Origin: UBA1731 sp964440985
Lineage (GTDB): Bacteria; Verrucomicrobiota; Kiritimatiellia; RFP12; UBA1067
Reading direction: 5' to 3'
Assembly (NCBI GenBank): GCA_964440985.1
Contig: CAYTWE010000011.1
Span: 1-53,732 of the forward strand
DNA: 53,732 bases
Within the stretch, counting starts at the first letter, position 1; each line of letters starts with the position of its first letter. This document shows positions 8,413 to 16,702 of the stretch, piece after piece. A program made the translations under genes and the position numbers. The notes beneath the pieces are model-generated. The model was given only the letters and a program-made list of their open reading frames with translations, was not told where the DNA came from and did no database searches.

Positions 8413-9567
8413 TCAGGTTGTCTTTTCGTCCCTGTGAAGGGATACAGATTGTACGATGCCAAGGGAGGCAAGCAGCATCACGAGGAACGTCTTTCCCGCG
8501 CTTATGAACGGCAGGGGCAGTCCCGTGATTGGCATAAGCCCTATGGACATCGCTATGTTTATGTATACGTGAACAAAAATCAGCGTCATGACGCCGATGA
8601 CGACAAGCCGTCCTCTGTCATCCTTCGACCGCAGCGCAGTCCAAAGTCCGGAGGCGAGCAGCATAAGGAACAGTGTCAGCACGGTCGCAGACCCGACAAA
8701 CCCCGTCTCCTCGGCAAGCACACAGAAAATGAAGTCGTTCATGGATACGCTCGGCGGCAGATATCCGAGGAACTTCTGCTCACCCTTGCCGATCCCCTTT
8801 CCCGTAAGGGACCCCGAACCTATCGATATCTTCGCCTGACGGAGATTCCAGCCGCTTCCGTACGGATCCGCCTCTGGGTTAAGGAACGTCTTCAACCGTC
8901 TGACCTGATGATCCTTTAACGGAAGAAGTTTGTATATCCTCTCCCGCAGTTCAGGATTTGATGTGGTTTCAGCGACATGGACAGACCCAAGCACAACGGC
9001 GGCGGCAATCGCGCAGACGGCAAGGATCGGAACCAAAATGCGCAGACACACCTTCGCGCAGAGCAGCATGACAATCGCAGCCGGCACAAGCGCCAGCGCT
9101 GTGCCGAGATCAGGCTCGGCGAGTATCAGGAACGCGGGAACGGCAATCATGCCGAGTCCATACGCAAGATCCTTGAAACCGAACGAATCGCGTCCGGAAC
9201 CGAACACCTTGGCAAGCATCAGGATCAACGCGGGCTTTGCGATTTCGCTCGGCTGGAAGAACCATAGCCAACGCTTGCCGCCGTACACCTCGTCGCCGAA
9301 CGCCAAAACGGCGACAAGCATGGCAAGCGAAAGCAGAAAACACGGCGTCGAACACAGATCCAGTATCTTCCTGTAATCGACGGCCGCCAGGATGAAGTAG
9401 GCGACCAGCCCGAATATTGCCGTGGCCGCATGGACGCGCCATGCCTCCTGCAGCGTCTCCACCGTGCGGGCTGCGCCGGCGGAACGGATGCACACAACGC
9501 CGATCACCGACAGCGCGACCATCGACAGAAACATCACCCAGTTGAAACGGAAGAGAGCCTTCAGCAT
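8413..9567 (-). CDS. rodA: Rod-shape peptidoglycan glycosyltransferase RodA
   Basis: A 384-aa polytopic SEDS-family protein that polymerises lipid II in lateral-wall synthesis with PBP2. About ten hydrophobic segments can be seen, starting FNWVMFLSMVALSVIGVV. Family signatures include GGKRWLWFFQPSEIAKPALIL, AEPDLGTAL, LGYLPPSVSMNDFIFCVLAEETG and, near the end, GLPLPFISAGKT. The start at MLKALFRF (9567) is set by the SD GGAG 8 nt upstream and by homology; the open frame continues spuriously to 9720. It lies 25 bases after mrdA, its functional partner, and 7 bases before the RNase gene. The gene is complete and of normal length. Confidence 0.95.
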   Translation of the reverse strand: MLKALFRFNWVMFLSMVALSVIGVVCIRSAGAARTVETLQEAWRVHAATAIFGLVAYFILAAVDYRKILDLCSTPCFLLSLAMLVAVLAFGDEVYGGKRWLWFFQPSEIAKPALILMLAKVFGSGRDSFGFKDLAYGLGMIAVPAFLILAEPDLGTALALVPAAIVMLLCAKVCLRILVPILAVCAIAAAVVLGSVHVAETTSNPELRERIYKLLPLKDHQVRRLKTFLNPEADPYGSGWNLRQAKISIGSGSLTGKGIGKGEQKFLGYLPPSVSMNDFIFCVLAEETGFVGSATVLTLFLMLLASGLWTALRSKDDRGRLVVIGVMTLIFVHVYINIAMSIGLMPITGLPLPFISAGKTFLVMLLASLGIVQSVSLHRDEKTT

Positions 9568-9592
9568 TTCAGATCTCCATTCCACGCACCGA

Positions 9593-11365
9593 TCATCTCT
9601 CCGCCTCCCCGAATATGGACGCAAGAACCGCATGTACACGCGGAGCCACGGTCTTTCCGCCGGAGGCGCCACGCTCCACCACCATTGCAACGGCAACCGT
9701 CGGCGAATCGTACGGGGCAAACGCTATGACCCACGTATGCTTCATTCCGCCGCCGATCTGAGCCGTTCCGGTCTTGCCGGCGCACGGAACGCGAAGCCCG
9801 CCAATCGTCTTTCCCGTCCCCTTATCACCTTCGACGACCGAACGCATTCCAAGGCGAACGACCTCCATGTCGACGGCAGTGGATGACAGGCGACGGACAG
9901 GCTCAGGCGGCGGCGTTCCGTCCGTGCGTTTCTTCAGGTACGGCGCGAACACCTTTCCGCCATTCGCCAACGCCGCGCACTCAACAGCCATCTGGAGCGG
10001 CGTCACAAGAATCCGGCCCTGTCCGATCGCCGACTGGCTGGCAAGACCAGGATAGAACGGCGGCGACGCGAGCGCACCGGCACGTTCCGGCCTGTAATCT
10101 ATGCCCGTCTTCGCCTCAAATCCGAACTCACGCGCCATCCTGAAAAGCGTATTGGTGCCGAGAAGATAGCCGAGCCGCGCAAAGTACGGATTGCAGGACT
10201 GCTCTATCGCCTGGCGCATATCAAGCATTCCCTGCCCCCATCTGTTCCAGCAATGAAGGCGCATATCGCCAAGCCTGTACACGCCGGTGCATTCATACTT
10301 CGCATCAGCCTTGACCATTCCGGACTTCAGCGCGGCAAGCGCCGTGACCGGCTTGAACGTCGAGCCGGGCGGATAGAGGCCGGACGTCGCCCTGTTAAGC
10401 AGCGGACGCTCTTCGTCATCAGACAGTTCGCGATATCGCTTCGCGGAGACGAACGGCACAAAATCGTTCGGATTGTATGTCGGGGCGGATGCCATCGCAA
10501 GCACCGCGCCGTCACGCGGATCGAGAACGACACACGCGCCGCAAACACCGTCCAACTGCCGCTCCACGGCGGTCTGGATGTCCGGATCAAGCGTGAGCTG
10601 CAGATCAAGGCCGTCCTGGGCGGCACGTTCCTCAGTCTCGCCGAGGGCGATGCTGCTGCGAGCCGCTCCGCTCGGCTTGAAGCCGCGGGCGTCAACCGGA
10701 ATGCGCACCGCTCCAGCAACCCCGGCGAGATATTCATCGTAGAACGCCTCAAGACCGGAGCGTCCCTTCATCTCAAGTTCGTAGGCAAGCATCCTGACGT
10801 CATCCTCGTCCCCGTCGCTGCGATCGCGTCCCGTGTAGCCGACAACATGGGCGGCGAACGTGCCACGCGGATAGATCCGCTCCGCATGTGTCTCAACGGA
10901 GAAGCCGCGAAACGCCGAGGCGCGTTCTTCGAACTTTGCGAAGGACTGTTCGTCAAGATCCCGCCATACGCACATGGCCACGGCGCTTTGTGTGCGGATG
11001 TGCCGCCTTATGCGGTCTGCCGTGACGGTGGATGGACGGTCGAAGCCAAGCTCCTCAGCAAGCCGGGAAATCTCTGCCTCGACTGCGGCGACGGTGTTCG
11101 ATACGCTGCCTGATTTCAGGAACGCCGACAGGTCGCACACGATGTCGCGTCTCGCCCTCGACTCCGCAAGCACACCGCCTTTCGCGTCAAGTATGCGTCC
11201 ACGTATTCCAGGCTTGCGCATACGGCGCGTAGCCTGATCGGTCAAGTCCTTCTTGAAATCGGCGACATCCTCAACCTGTACACGATGCAGCGACACCGCA
11301 AGCTCGGAGAATCCGATCAGAAAGAGCGCCGCAAGCCCTATGACAGACCATGACGACACCCTCAT
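9593..11365 (-). CDS. mrdA: Penicillin-binding protein 2 (rod-shape transpeptidase)
   Basis: A 590-aa class B PBP that cross-links peptidoglycan along the cell body with RodA. A single membrane anchor lies at residues 5-27. The pedestal (PBP dimer) domain follows, with RGRILDAKGGVLAESR and IYPRGTFAAHVVGYTG. The transpeptidase has the nucleophile motif STFK at 335-338, SCN at 390-392 and KTGT at 531-534. All three motifs are intact. The ATG overlaps the mreD stop as ATGA. It is somewhat shorter than E. coli PBP2 (633) but complete. Substrates are periplasmic, and the cytoplasmic tail is only a few residues. Confidence 0.95.
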   Translation of the reverse strand: MRVSSWSVIGLAALFLIGFSELAVSLHRVQVEDVADFKKDLTDQATRRMRKPGIRGRILDAKGGVLAESRARRDIVCDLSAFLKSGSVSNTVAAVEAEISRLAEELGFDRPSTVTADRIRRHIRTQSAVAMCVWRDLDEQSFAKFEERASAFRGFSVETHAERIYPRGTFAAHVVGYTGRDRSDGDEDDVRMLAYELEMKGRSGLEAFYDEYLAGVAGAVRIPVDARGFKPSGAARSSIALGETEERAAQDGLDLQLTLDPDIQTAVERQLDGVCGACVVLDPRDGAVLAMASAPTYNPNDFVPFVSAKRYRELSDDEERPLLNRATSGLYPPGSTFKPVTALAALKSGMVKADAKYECTGVYRLGDMRLHCWNRWGQGMLDMRQAIEQSCNPYFARLGYLLGTNTLFRMAREFGFEAKTGIDYRPERAGALASPPFYPGLASQSAIGQGRILVTPLQMAVECAALANGGKVFAPYLKKRTDGTPPPEPVRRLSSTAVDMEVVRLGMRSVVEGDKGTGKTIGGLRVPCAGKTGTAQIGGGMKHTWVIAFAPYDSPTVAVAMVVERGASGGKTVAPRVHAVLASIFGEAER

Positions 11366-11802
11366 CTTGCTTCTCCTCCGTCATCCAGTCCGACATGAAT
11401 CTTGATGAATCTCACAAACGCATACATCGGCGGAACAAACAGCACAGCCACAAGCAACATTCCGCACACAAACCGGTCAGACACGGCAACCGCACCCCAC
11501 AGCGCAAGCCAGAGCTGGTAAGCCACCGCCGCGCCCAACGTCACCGCAAGCGCCACCGACCTGAACAGCCGCACGAGCAGCGCCGCCGCGAAGAAGAACA
11601 TCGCGGAGCATCCGAACGGCAATCCGCCAAGCACATCCGCGAACAGTCCGGCCGCAACTGCGGCGGGGATACCCGCAACGCAGCCGAACGCAAGCAGAAG
11701 CGGCGGCTTTGCATCCAAAACCGTCGGGGACACATCCTGCGCCGCCGCAAAGGCGACAATGCCGAGAATGACGGCGCATATGCGAACGAACTCAGTTTTC
11801 AT
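11362..11802 (-). CDS. mreD: Rod-shape-determining protein MreD
   Basis: A 146-aa inner-membrane protein with four to five hydrophobic helices. It is called from position between mreC and mrdA and from its composition. The motif GLFADVLGGLPFGCSAMFFF matches the conserved MreD core (GLxxD, then LPFG). MreD joins MreC and MreB to the elongasome. The start MKTEFVRI at 11802 lies within the end of mreC (11-base overlap); the longer frame to 11868 would run far into mreC and is less likely. The stop overlaps the mrdA start by four bases. The sequence is weakly conserved, as is usual for MreD. Confidence 0.85.
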   Translation of the reverse strand: MKTEFVRICAVILGIVAFAAAQDVSPTVLDAKPPLLLAFGCVAGIPAAVAAGLFADVLGGLPFGCSAMFFFAAALLVRLFRSVALAVTLGAAVAYQLWLALWGAVAVSDRFVCGMLLVAVLFVPPMYAFVRFIKIHVGLDDGGEAR

Positions 11803-12619
11803 TGCGGATGAAAACCTCCTCAAGAGCCGGAAAATCCACCGCCGGTTCGATTTCGCCCTCACACTCAAGATTTGATTCGCCTCGCCGCGTACCGGAGACG
11901 AGATACCCTATCAGCAGCCCCTTTGGGAACACTCCGCCAAGGCCAGATGTGGTCACTCGGGCGCGCGGCGGCGGAACGAAGCCGTTCTTGATGCGTCCCG
12001 CCCGAAGCGGATTCACGACATACAGAACCGCAACGTCAGATTGCGTCGCCACCGTGGCTCCACCGCCGGAGACAATCCCGTATACGGCGCCAACATCGGG
12101 ATTCGCCGATTCGACTTCGCACGAGACCTTGACGTCCGGATCAGATATGAGGCGGATCACACAGGTGTGCATGGACACCTCGGAGACGACGCCCACCAGA
12201 CCATCCGGCACTGCGACGGCCGCACCGGACTTCACTCCGTGCAGAGAGCCTTTCCCTATCCTGAGGAAGTTTCTGGAGCCTGCCATCCCGCCACGCGAAA
12301 GCACCGGCGCCGGAATCCATGCCTTCAGGCCATCCGGCACGGCGGCGCGTACGCCGGCGGCAGCGCCACGTTCCGTCTCCTGGAGAGCCATGCGCAGAAT
12401 GTCATTTTCCCTGCGGAGACGCTGATTCTCTGCGGCATAGCTTTGGCGACGCCAAAGAGTGCGCAGACGGCAGGTGACGTTGCGCTGAAACCACGAAGCC
12501 GACCTCTCAAGGGGATATACGGACTCCGAGACGACAGCGAAACCGCCGACCATCCACAGCCCAACGGCTGCGGCCGCAAGTGCACACGCACAGACTGCTA
12601 TGCCAGTTCTTCTCTCCAA
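11792..12619 (-). CDS. mreC: Rod-shape-determining protein MreC
   Basis: A 275-aa bitopic inner-membrane protein that links MreB to PBP2 in the periplasm. One transmembrane helix lies near residues 8-30, a coiled coil of about residues 55-85 follows (AAENQRLRRENDILRMALQE), and then comes the two-barrel MreC domain, with VLSRGGMAGSRNFLRIGKG and VAVPDGLVGVVSEVS as typical core motifs. Length is normal. It starts 31 bases after the mreB stop and overlaps mreD by 11 bases. Loss of either partner normally gives round cells, so the complete set implies a rod or ovoid cell, by inference. Confidence 0.93.
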   Translation of the reverse strand: MERRTGIAVCACALAAAAVGLWMVGGFAVVSESVYPLERSASWFQRNVTCRLRTLWRRQSYAAENQRLRRENDILRMALQETERGAAAGVRAAVPDGLKAWIPAPVLSRGGMAGSRNFLRIGKGSLHGVKSGAAVAVPDGLVGVVSEVSMHTCVIRLISDPDVKVSCEVESANPDVGAVYGIVSGGGATVATQSDVAVLYVVNPLRAGRIKNGFVPPPRARVTTSGLGGVFPKGLLIGYLVSGTRRGESNLECEGEIEPAVDFPALEEVFIRNEN

Positions 12620-12650
12620 GCCCTTCCTGTCCGGAAGGGTCGCCTATGAC

Positions 12651-13682
12651 TCAACGCCTCTTGTTCCTGGCGAGAAAATCCAGTTCACTCAGCACAGCGC
12701 CCGCACCCTCGGCCACGGCCGAAAGCGGATCGTCCGCAAGCGTGACGGGAAGCCCTGTCTGCTGCGAGATAAGCCTGTCCAACCCTCTCAGCTGCGAACT
12801 GCCGCCGGAAAGCACTATGCCGCGATCGCTCAAGTCTGCCGCCAGTTCCGGTTCGCAATTGCCAAGGGTTACACGCACGGCGTCCACAATTGCGGCCACC
12901 GGCTGCTGAAGTGCATCCCGAATTTCCTCGGAGGTGATTGTCATCGTCTTAGGCAACCCTACCACGATATCACGGCCGCGCACTTCCATGGTTTTTTCCT
13001 CGCCAACGGGAAATGCGCTGCCAATCTCCATCTTAATATCCTCAGCCGTGCGTTCACCTATCAGAAGGTTGTAGACACGCTGCATATGACGCCTTATGCA
13101 CCCGTCCATGGCATCGCCCGCAACACGCACGGATCGCGAATGCACGATTCCGGCAAGCGAGATGATCGCCACTTCACAGGTGCCGCCGCCGATATCGACA
13201 ATCATCGATCCCGCCGGCTCTGAAACCGGCAGACCGACGCCGATTGCGGCGGCCATGGGTTCTTCCACGAGAAAGACTTCGCCCGCCCCGGCCGCCCGGC
13301 CGGCATCCTCAATGGCCCGCTTCTCCACCTCCGTGATTCCGCTTGGAACGGCAATCACCACACGCGGCCTGAAGTATTTGGCCTTGAGACGGTTCGGGGA
13401 GACCCTTTCAATGAAGTACTTGAGCATCGCCAGCGTGATGTCGTAGTCGGCAATCACGCCGGACTTCATAGGACGTATCGCAACGATGTTCGCAGGGGTG
13501 CGGCCCAGCATACGCTTGGCCTCCGAACCCACGGCAAGGACGTGCTTAGATCCTTCCTCAATCGCAACGACAGAAGGCTCACGGAGAACAATCCCCTTGT
13601 CCTTCATGTAGACGAGCGAATTCGCCGTTCCGAGATCGATCCCGATGTCGGCAGAGAAAAAACCTTTTAATCTTGAAAACAT
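12651..13682 (-). CDS. mreB: Rod-shape-determining actin homologue MreB
   Basis: A 343-aa bacterial actin that guides lateral-wall synthesis beneath the inner membrane. DIGIDLGTANSLVYMK is the phosphate-1 loop, VDIGGGTCEVAIISL is phosphate-2, and LSGGSSQLRGLDRLI is the adenosine motif. The first residues MFSRLKGFF are a likely amphipathic membrane-binding helix. The start at 13682 is chosen by homology and by a TATAAT box that ends exactly 7 bases upstream, predicting a leaderless transcript. The frame to 13805 is spurious. mreB heads the seven-gene run mreB-mreC-mreD-mrdA-rodA-rng-lptD and diverges from the symporter gene. Confidence 0.95.
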   Translation of the reverse strand: MFSRLKGFFSADIGIDLGTANSLVYMKDKGIVLREPSVVAIEEGSKHVLAVGSEAKRMLGRTPANIVAIRPMKSGVIADYDITLAMLKYFIERVSPNRLKAKYFRPRVVIAVPSGITEVEKRAIEDAGRAAGAGEVFLVEEPMAAAIGVGLPVSEPAGSMIVDIGGGTCEVAIISLAGIVHSRSVRVAGDAMDGCIRRHMQRVYNLLIGERTAEDIKMEIGSAFPVGEEKTMEVRGRDIVVGLPKTMTITSEEIRDALQQPVAAIVDAVRVTLGNCEPELAADLSDRGIVLSGGSSQLRGLDRLISQQTGLPVTLADDPLSAVAEGAGAVLSELDFLARNKRR

Positions 13683-13689
13683 GGGACGC

Positions 13690-13695
13690 ATTATA
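13690..13695 (-). promoter_or_regulatory. -10 box of mreB operon, seven bases before the ATG
   Basis: TATAAT on the minus strand, part of the longer AT run TATATTATAAT. It ends 7 bases before the mreB ATG, so transcription should start at the start codon. It is the only promoter candidate seen for the whole seven-gene envelope operon. Confidence 0.6.
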
Positions 13696-13746
13696 ATATA
13701 ATGCATCTGTTGTATCAAGCGAAAAATGGCATGGAAAAATCTTTGA

Positions 13747-13752
13747 TATAAT
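13747..13752 (+). promoter_or_regulatory. -10 box of the symporter gene, seven bases before the ATG
   Basis: TATAAT ends 7 bases before the ATG at 13760, so there is no room for a leader. The intervening CTCCTGC has no SD. This and the mreB box lie back to back in a 77-base divergent intergenic region. Confidence 0.6.
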
Positions 13753-13759
13753 CTCCTGC

Positions 13760-14941
13760 ATGAAAAACATGAGATTTGGTCTTCTCCCGCAGATTGCGCT
13801 GGCAATCATCCTTGGAATCGCGTTCGGTTCGTTTGTTCCAGCCCCTGCAGTAAGAGGCGTGAATACGATCACGGCCGTCTTCGACCAGTTCATCAAGTTC
13901 ATGGTACCGCTGATCATCATCGGACTTGTCGCTCCGGCAATCGCGGAGACGGGACGCGGCGCAGGACGGATGCTGCTCATGACGGTTGCAATTGCCTACG
14001 GTTCAACCCTGTTCGCCGGCTTTCTCGGATATTTCGTCTCGGCGGCGGCATTCCCCGCTCTCGTATCGCCCAGCGCCGCAGATGCGGTGCGCGAAGCGGC
14101 TGTCGAGTTCAAGCCATATGTGCTGATCAGAATTCCGGCGATAATGGACGTGATGAGCGCCCTCGTGCTTTCGTTCATACTCGGTCTCGGCATGATATTC
14201 GCCGATTCGGTGATTCTCAAGCGCGGCTTCCTTGAATTCCGCACGGTCATCACAAAGACGATATCGGTTGCGCTCGTGCCGCTGCTGCCGTTCTACATCT
14301 TCGGCATCTTCCTCGACATGACAGCGGCAGGCAAGACAAAGACAGTGCTGACGGCGTTCGCGGCGATCATTGCGGTGTTCTCGCTGCTGACAATCGTCGT
14401 GATACTCGTCCAGTTCATCGTCGCCGGCGCCATCGCCCGCAAAAACCCGTTCAAGGCAATCGCCACAATGCTTCCCGCATATCTAACCGCACTCGGCACT
14501 TCGTCCTCTGCGGCGACAATCCCAGTCACGCGGGCGCAGACGATTGCGAACGGGGTGAGGCCTGAAGTCGCGGACTTCGTAATCCCGCTCTGTGCCACCG
14601 TGCATCTCGCCGGCTCAACGGTAAAGATAGTCGCCTGCGCCGTTGCGCTCATCCTGATGAACGGCTCGGCGTCCGGCGTTCAGCTCGGCACGTTCACCGG
14701 ATTCATCGCAATGGTCGGCGTGGTGATGGTCGCGGCCCCAGGCGTTCCCGGCGGCGCCGTGATGGCCGCACTCGGCATACTTGAATCCATGCTGGGCTTC
14801 GACCAGACGCAGCTCGCGCTGATGATTACGTTGTACGTAGCCACCGATTCAATCGGCACCGCCTGCAACATAACAGGCGACGGAGCCATCGCGATCATCA
14901 TGGATCGTCTTACGCGGCAGCCAGCGACACAAACCGCATAG
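13760..14941 (+). CDS. Dicarboxylate/amino acid:cation symporter (DAACS family)
   Basis: A 393-aa inner-membrane secondary transporter that takes up glutamate, aspartate, serine/threonine or C4-dicarboxylates with sodium or protons. The substrate-binding hairpin motif GTSSSAATIPVTRAQ is intact. The second hairpin region GVPGGAVMAALGILESMLGF and the ion/substrate helix ATDSIGTACNITGDGAIAI match the SstT/GltP/DctA family. Eight or so hydrophobic segments are visible. Start MKNMRFGLLPQIALAI is fixed by the -10 box 7 bases upstream. It stands alone between mreB (divergent) and the phosphoesterases (convergent). Which substrate it carries cannot be read from the sequence. Confidence 0.9.
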   Translation: MKNMRFGLLPQIALAIILGIAFGSFVPAPAVRGVNTITAVFDQFIKFMVPLIIIGLVAPAIAETGRGAGRMLLMTVAIAYGSTLFAGFLGYFVSAAAFPALVSPSAADAVREAAVEFKPYVLIRIPAIMDVMSALVLSFILGLGMIFADSVILKRGFLEFRTVITKTISVALVPLLPFYIFGIFLDMTAAGKTKTVLTAFAAIIAVFSLLTIVVILVQFIVAGAIARKNPFKAIATMLPAYLTALGTSSSAATIPVTRAQTIANGVRPEVADFVIPLCATVHLAGSTVKIVACAVALILMNGSASGVQLGTFTGFIAMVGVVMVAAPGVPGGAVMAALGILESMLGFDQTQLALMITLYVATDSIGTACNITGDGAIAIIMDRLTRQPATQTA

Positions 14942-14970
14942 CGCAAGCCGGCGCAATCCGCATTTCTGCG

Positions 14971-16656
14971 CTACGCCTCCTGCAGTTCGGCCGCAATGAG
15001 CCTCACCCGGCCACCGTACGAACGGTAGTTCATCGTCAGTTCGACGTCTGAGGGGAAATCCTTGTCTATCCGGAACTCCATCACGTATCGCAGCGGCCCG
15101 AAGTCGCCCGTCGGCGTCTGCACGGTTGCTATGCGCTTTCCGCGCCCGCCCTTCGGCATCAACAAGATGCGCCACGCGCAGAAATCACCCGTCGGCTGCG
15201 AAGTATGGATGTCGAACACGAGGCGGTAGCGCCGTCCTGCCTTGACTTCCGAAAACATATCCGCAGGCATCGCGAACGCCCCACGTCCGCTTGCTGGGGA
15301 GTAGAATCCATCAAGGTCGCACACTACCTCACGACCGTCTTCAACGAACCGGAATTGCCGTGAATCCCTTGCCGACCACAGGGTTTTCGGCTTGGCGTGA
15401 ACGGCGGAGAACTCCACTGCAAGCGGACGCGCTGGTCGCCCATACCAATCTATCGGCGTCACAGTCAGACGATACCTTTCGCCAGGAGTGAAGAACGCCG
15501 AATTCAGGAAATATCTCGCAATGCCTGTCCTGTCCTTTGCGGCAATCCAGAAGTCCCCCATGAACTCGTCCTGCGTAAACGTCTCCCAGTTTCCGTCCGG
15601 GTTCTTTCTCGCGCACTCAAGGCGATATATGTACGCTCGAGGTTCGCCGGCCACCTCCGGGAACTCTACCGCATATCCCCTTGTCGGCGAACCTGTCGGC
15701 CGGACGGAAACGGCAGAGTCCTTTGCGAACGTCGGCAAAGTCCCCATTCTCAACGCAGCGGCCGCAGGACGATACGGCGCGGTTTCACGCACAAAAGGCA
15801 ACGGCACGACCCAGGGCTTGGCAAACGCCGAGCCGTCACGGATGTCGCATCGATGCACTACAAGGCGATCCGGGAAGACATCCATTACAAGCACTCCGAA
15901 GTCCTGCTTCACCGTGCTTGGCGGCGTAGAACCAGCGGCGAACCCATCCCAGGCCTGCAGACTTCCCGCATTTATGGCGGTGAACTCGCCCTGCCATATC
16001 TGCCGCTCGTTCGCTGGAGTCCCATGCACATGTCCAGAAATGCATATCACCTGCGGAAACCTGTTCAGTACGCGGCGGCAGTTCTCCGAACCCCACTGCC
16101 AGCTGTGGTGGGTCGTGCCGGCCGGCGGCACGTGGTCGCACACGAACACCGGCTTGCCGGGATTCTCCTCGCAGAGACGCGCCACAGCCGCCTCGTAATC
16201 CTTCCAGGTAAGAAAGCCCTTCACACCTGTATCCTGCGGGAAGACGGCGAACGGCAGCCCCTTCCATACGAACGAACAGGTGTGTCCGTTGGGATCTTCG
16301 AGCAGACGGCGCATATCCTCAAACGCCGGCAAGGCGTTCTCAATCTTCCAGCCATCCCCCGGACGGTATTCGCACATGTCGTGGTTCGCGTATACGTAAA
16401 CCTCCTTAGGCCGCGTCGCCTTGTCCGGATAGACTTCGTTGACGGTTCTGCGATAGCAGCGGTAGCCGTCAGGATAGTGGCGGTCGGCGAGATCGCCGCA
16501 GTTGAGAACCATCTCAACGCCATGCGACTTGAAGAACTCAAGCGCGGCCTTCACTCGGCCGCAGCTCTCCATCGTCTCATGTATGTGGGTGTCGGATATT
16601 ATTCCGATCCGCGCAATCCGCTCTGTACTGTCTGCGACAGCATCAAGATAGTGCAT
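14971..16656 (-). CDS. Calcineurin-like metallophosphoesterase without signal peptide (tandem copy 2)
   Basis: A 561-aa protein whose first about 260 residues are a calcineurin-like phosphoesterase domain. Motifs are SDTHIH (Asp 22, His 24), NCGDLAD, YANHD (the GNHD position with Ala for Gly), CDHVPPAG and ISGHVHG. The remaining about 300 residues resemble beta-sandwich modules of secreted enzymes. It is closely related along its full length to the next gene upstream, with stretches such as FVWKGLPFAVFPQ shared exactly. ATG at 16656 has a strong SD (AGGAGG); an upstream in-frame TTG at 16683 is not needed. Unlike its paralogue it has no Tat or Sec signal, so it should be cytoplasmic unless exported by another route. 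The natural substrate is unknown. Confidence 0.8.
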   Translation of the reverse strand: MHYLDAVADSTERIARIGIISDTHIHETMESCGRVKAALEFFKSHGVEMVLNCGDLADRHYPDGYRCYRRTVNEVYPDKATRPKEVYVYANHDMCEYRPGDGWKIENALPAFEDMRRLLEDPNGHTCSFVWKGLPFAVFPQDTGVKGFLTWKDYEAAVARLCEENPGKPVFVCDHVPPAGTTHHSWQWGSENCRRVLNRFPQVICISGHVHGTPANERQIWQGEFTAINAGSLQAWDGFAAGSTPPSTVKQDFGVLVMDVFPDRLVVHRCDIRDGSAFAKPWVVPLPFVRETAPYRPAAAALRMGTLPTFAKDSAVSVRPTGSPTRGYAVEFPEVAGEPRAYIYRLECARKNPDGNWETFTQDEFMGDFWIAAKDRTGIARYFLNSAFFTPGERYRLTVTPIDWYGRPARPLAVEFSAVHAKPKTLWSARDSRQFRFVEDGREVVCDLDGFYSPASGRGAFAMPADMFSEVKAGRRYRLVFDIHTSQPTGDFCAWRILLMPKGGRGKRIATVQTPTGDFGPLRYVMEFRIDKDFPSDVELTMNYRSYGGRVRLIAAELQEA

Positions 16657-16702
16657 TACCGCCTCCTGAATCAATTTACGCAAGTGTCAAAGCGCCGAAC
16701 GT

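Noticed and set aside
16657..16683. TTG start for the second phosphoesterase
   Set aside because: A strong SD AGGAGG is placed correctly for the ATG at 16656, so the TTG is upstream noise.
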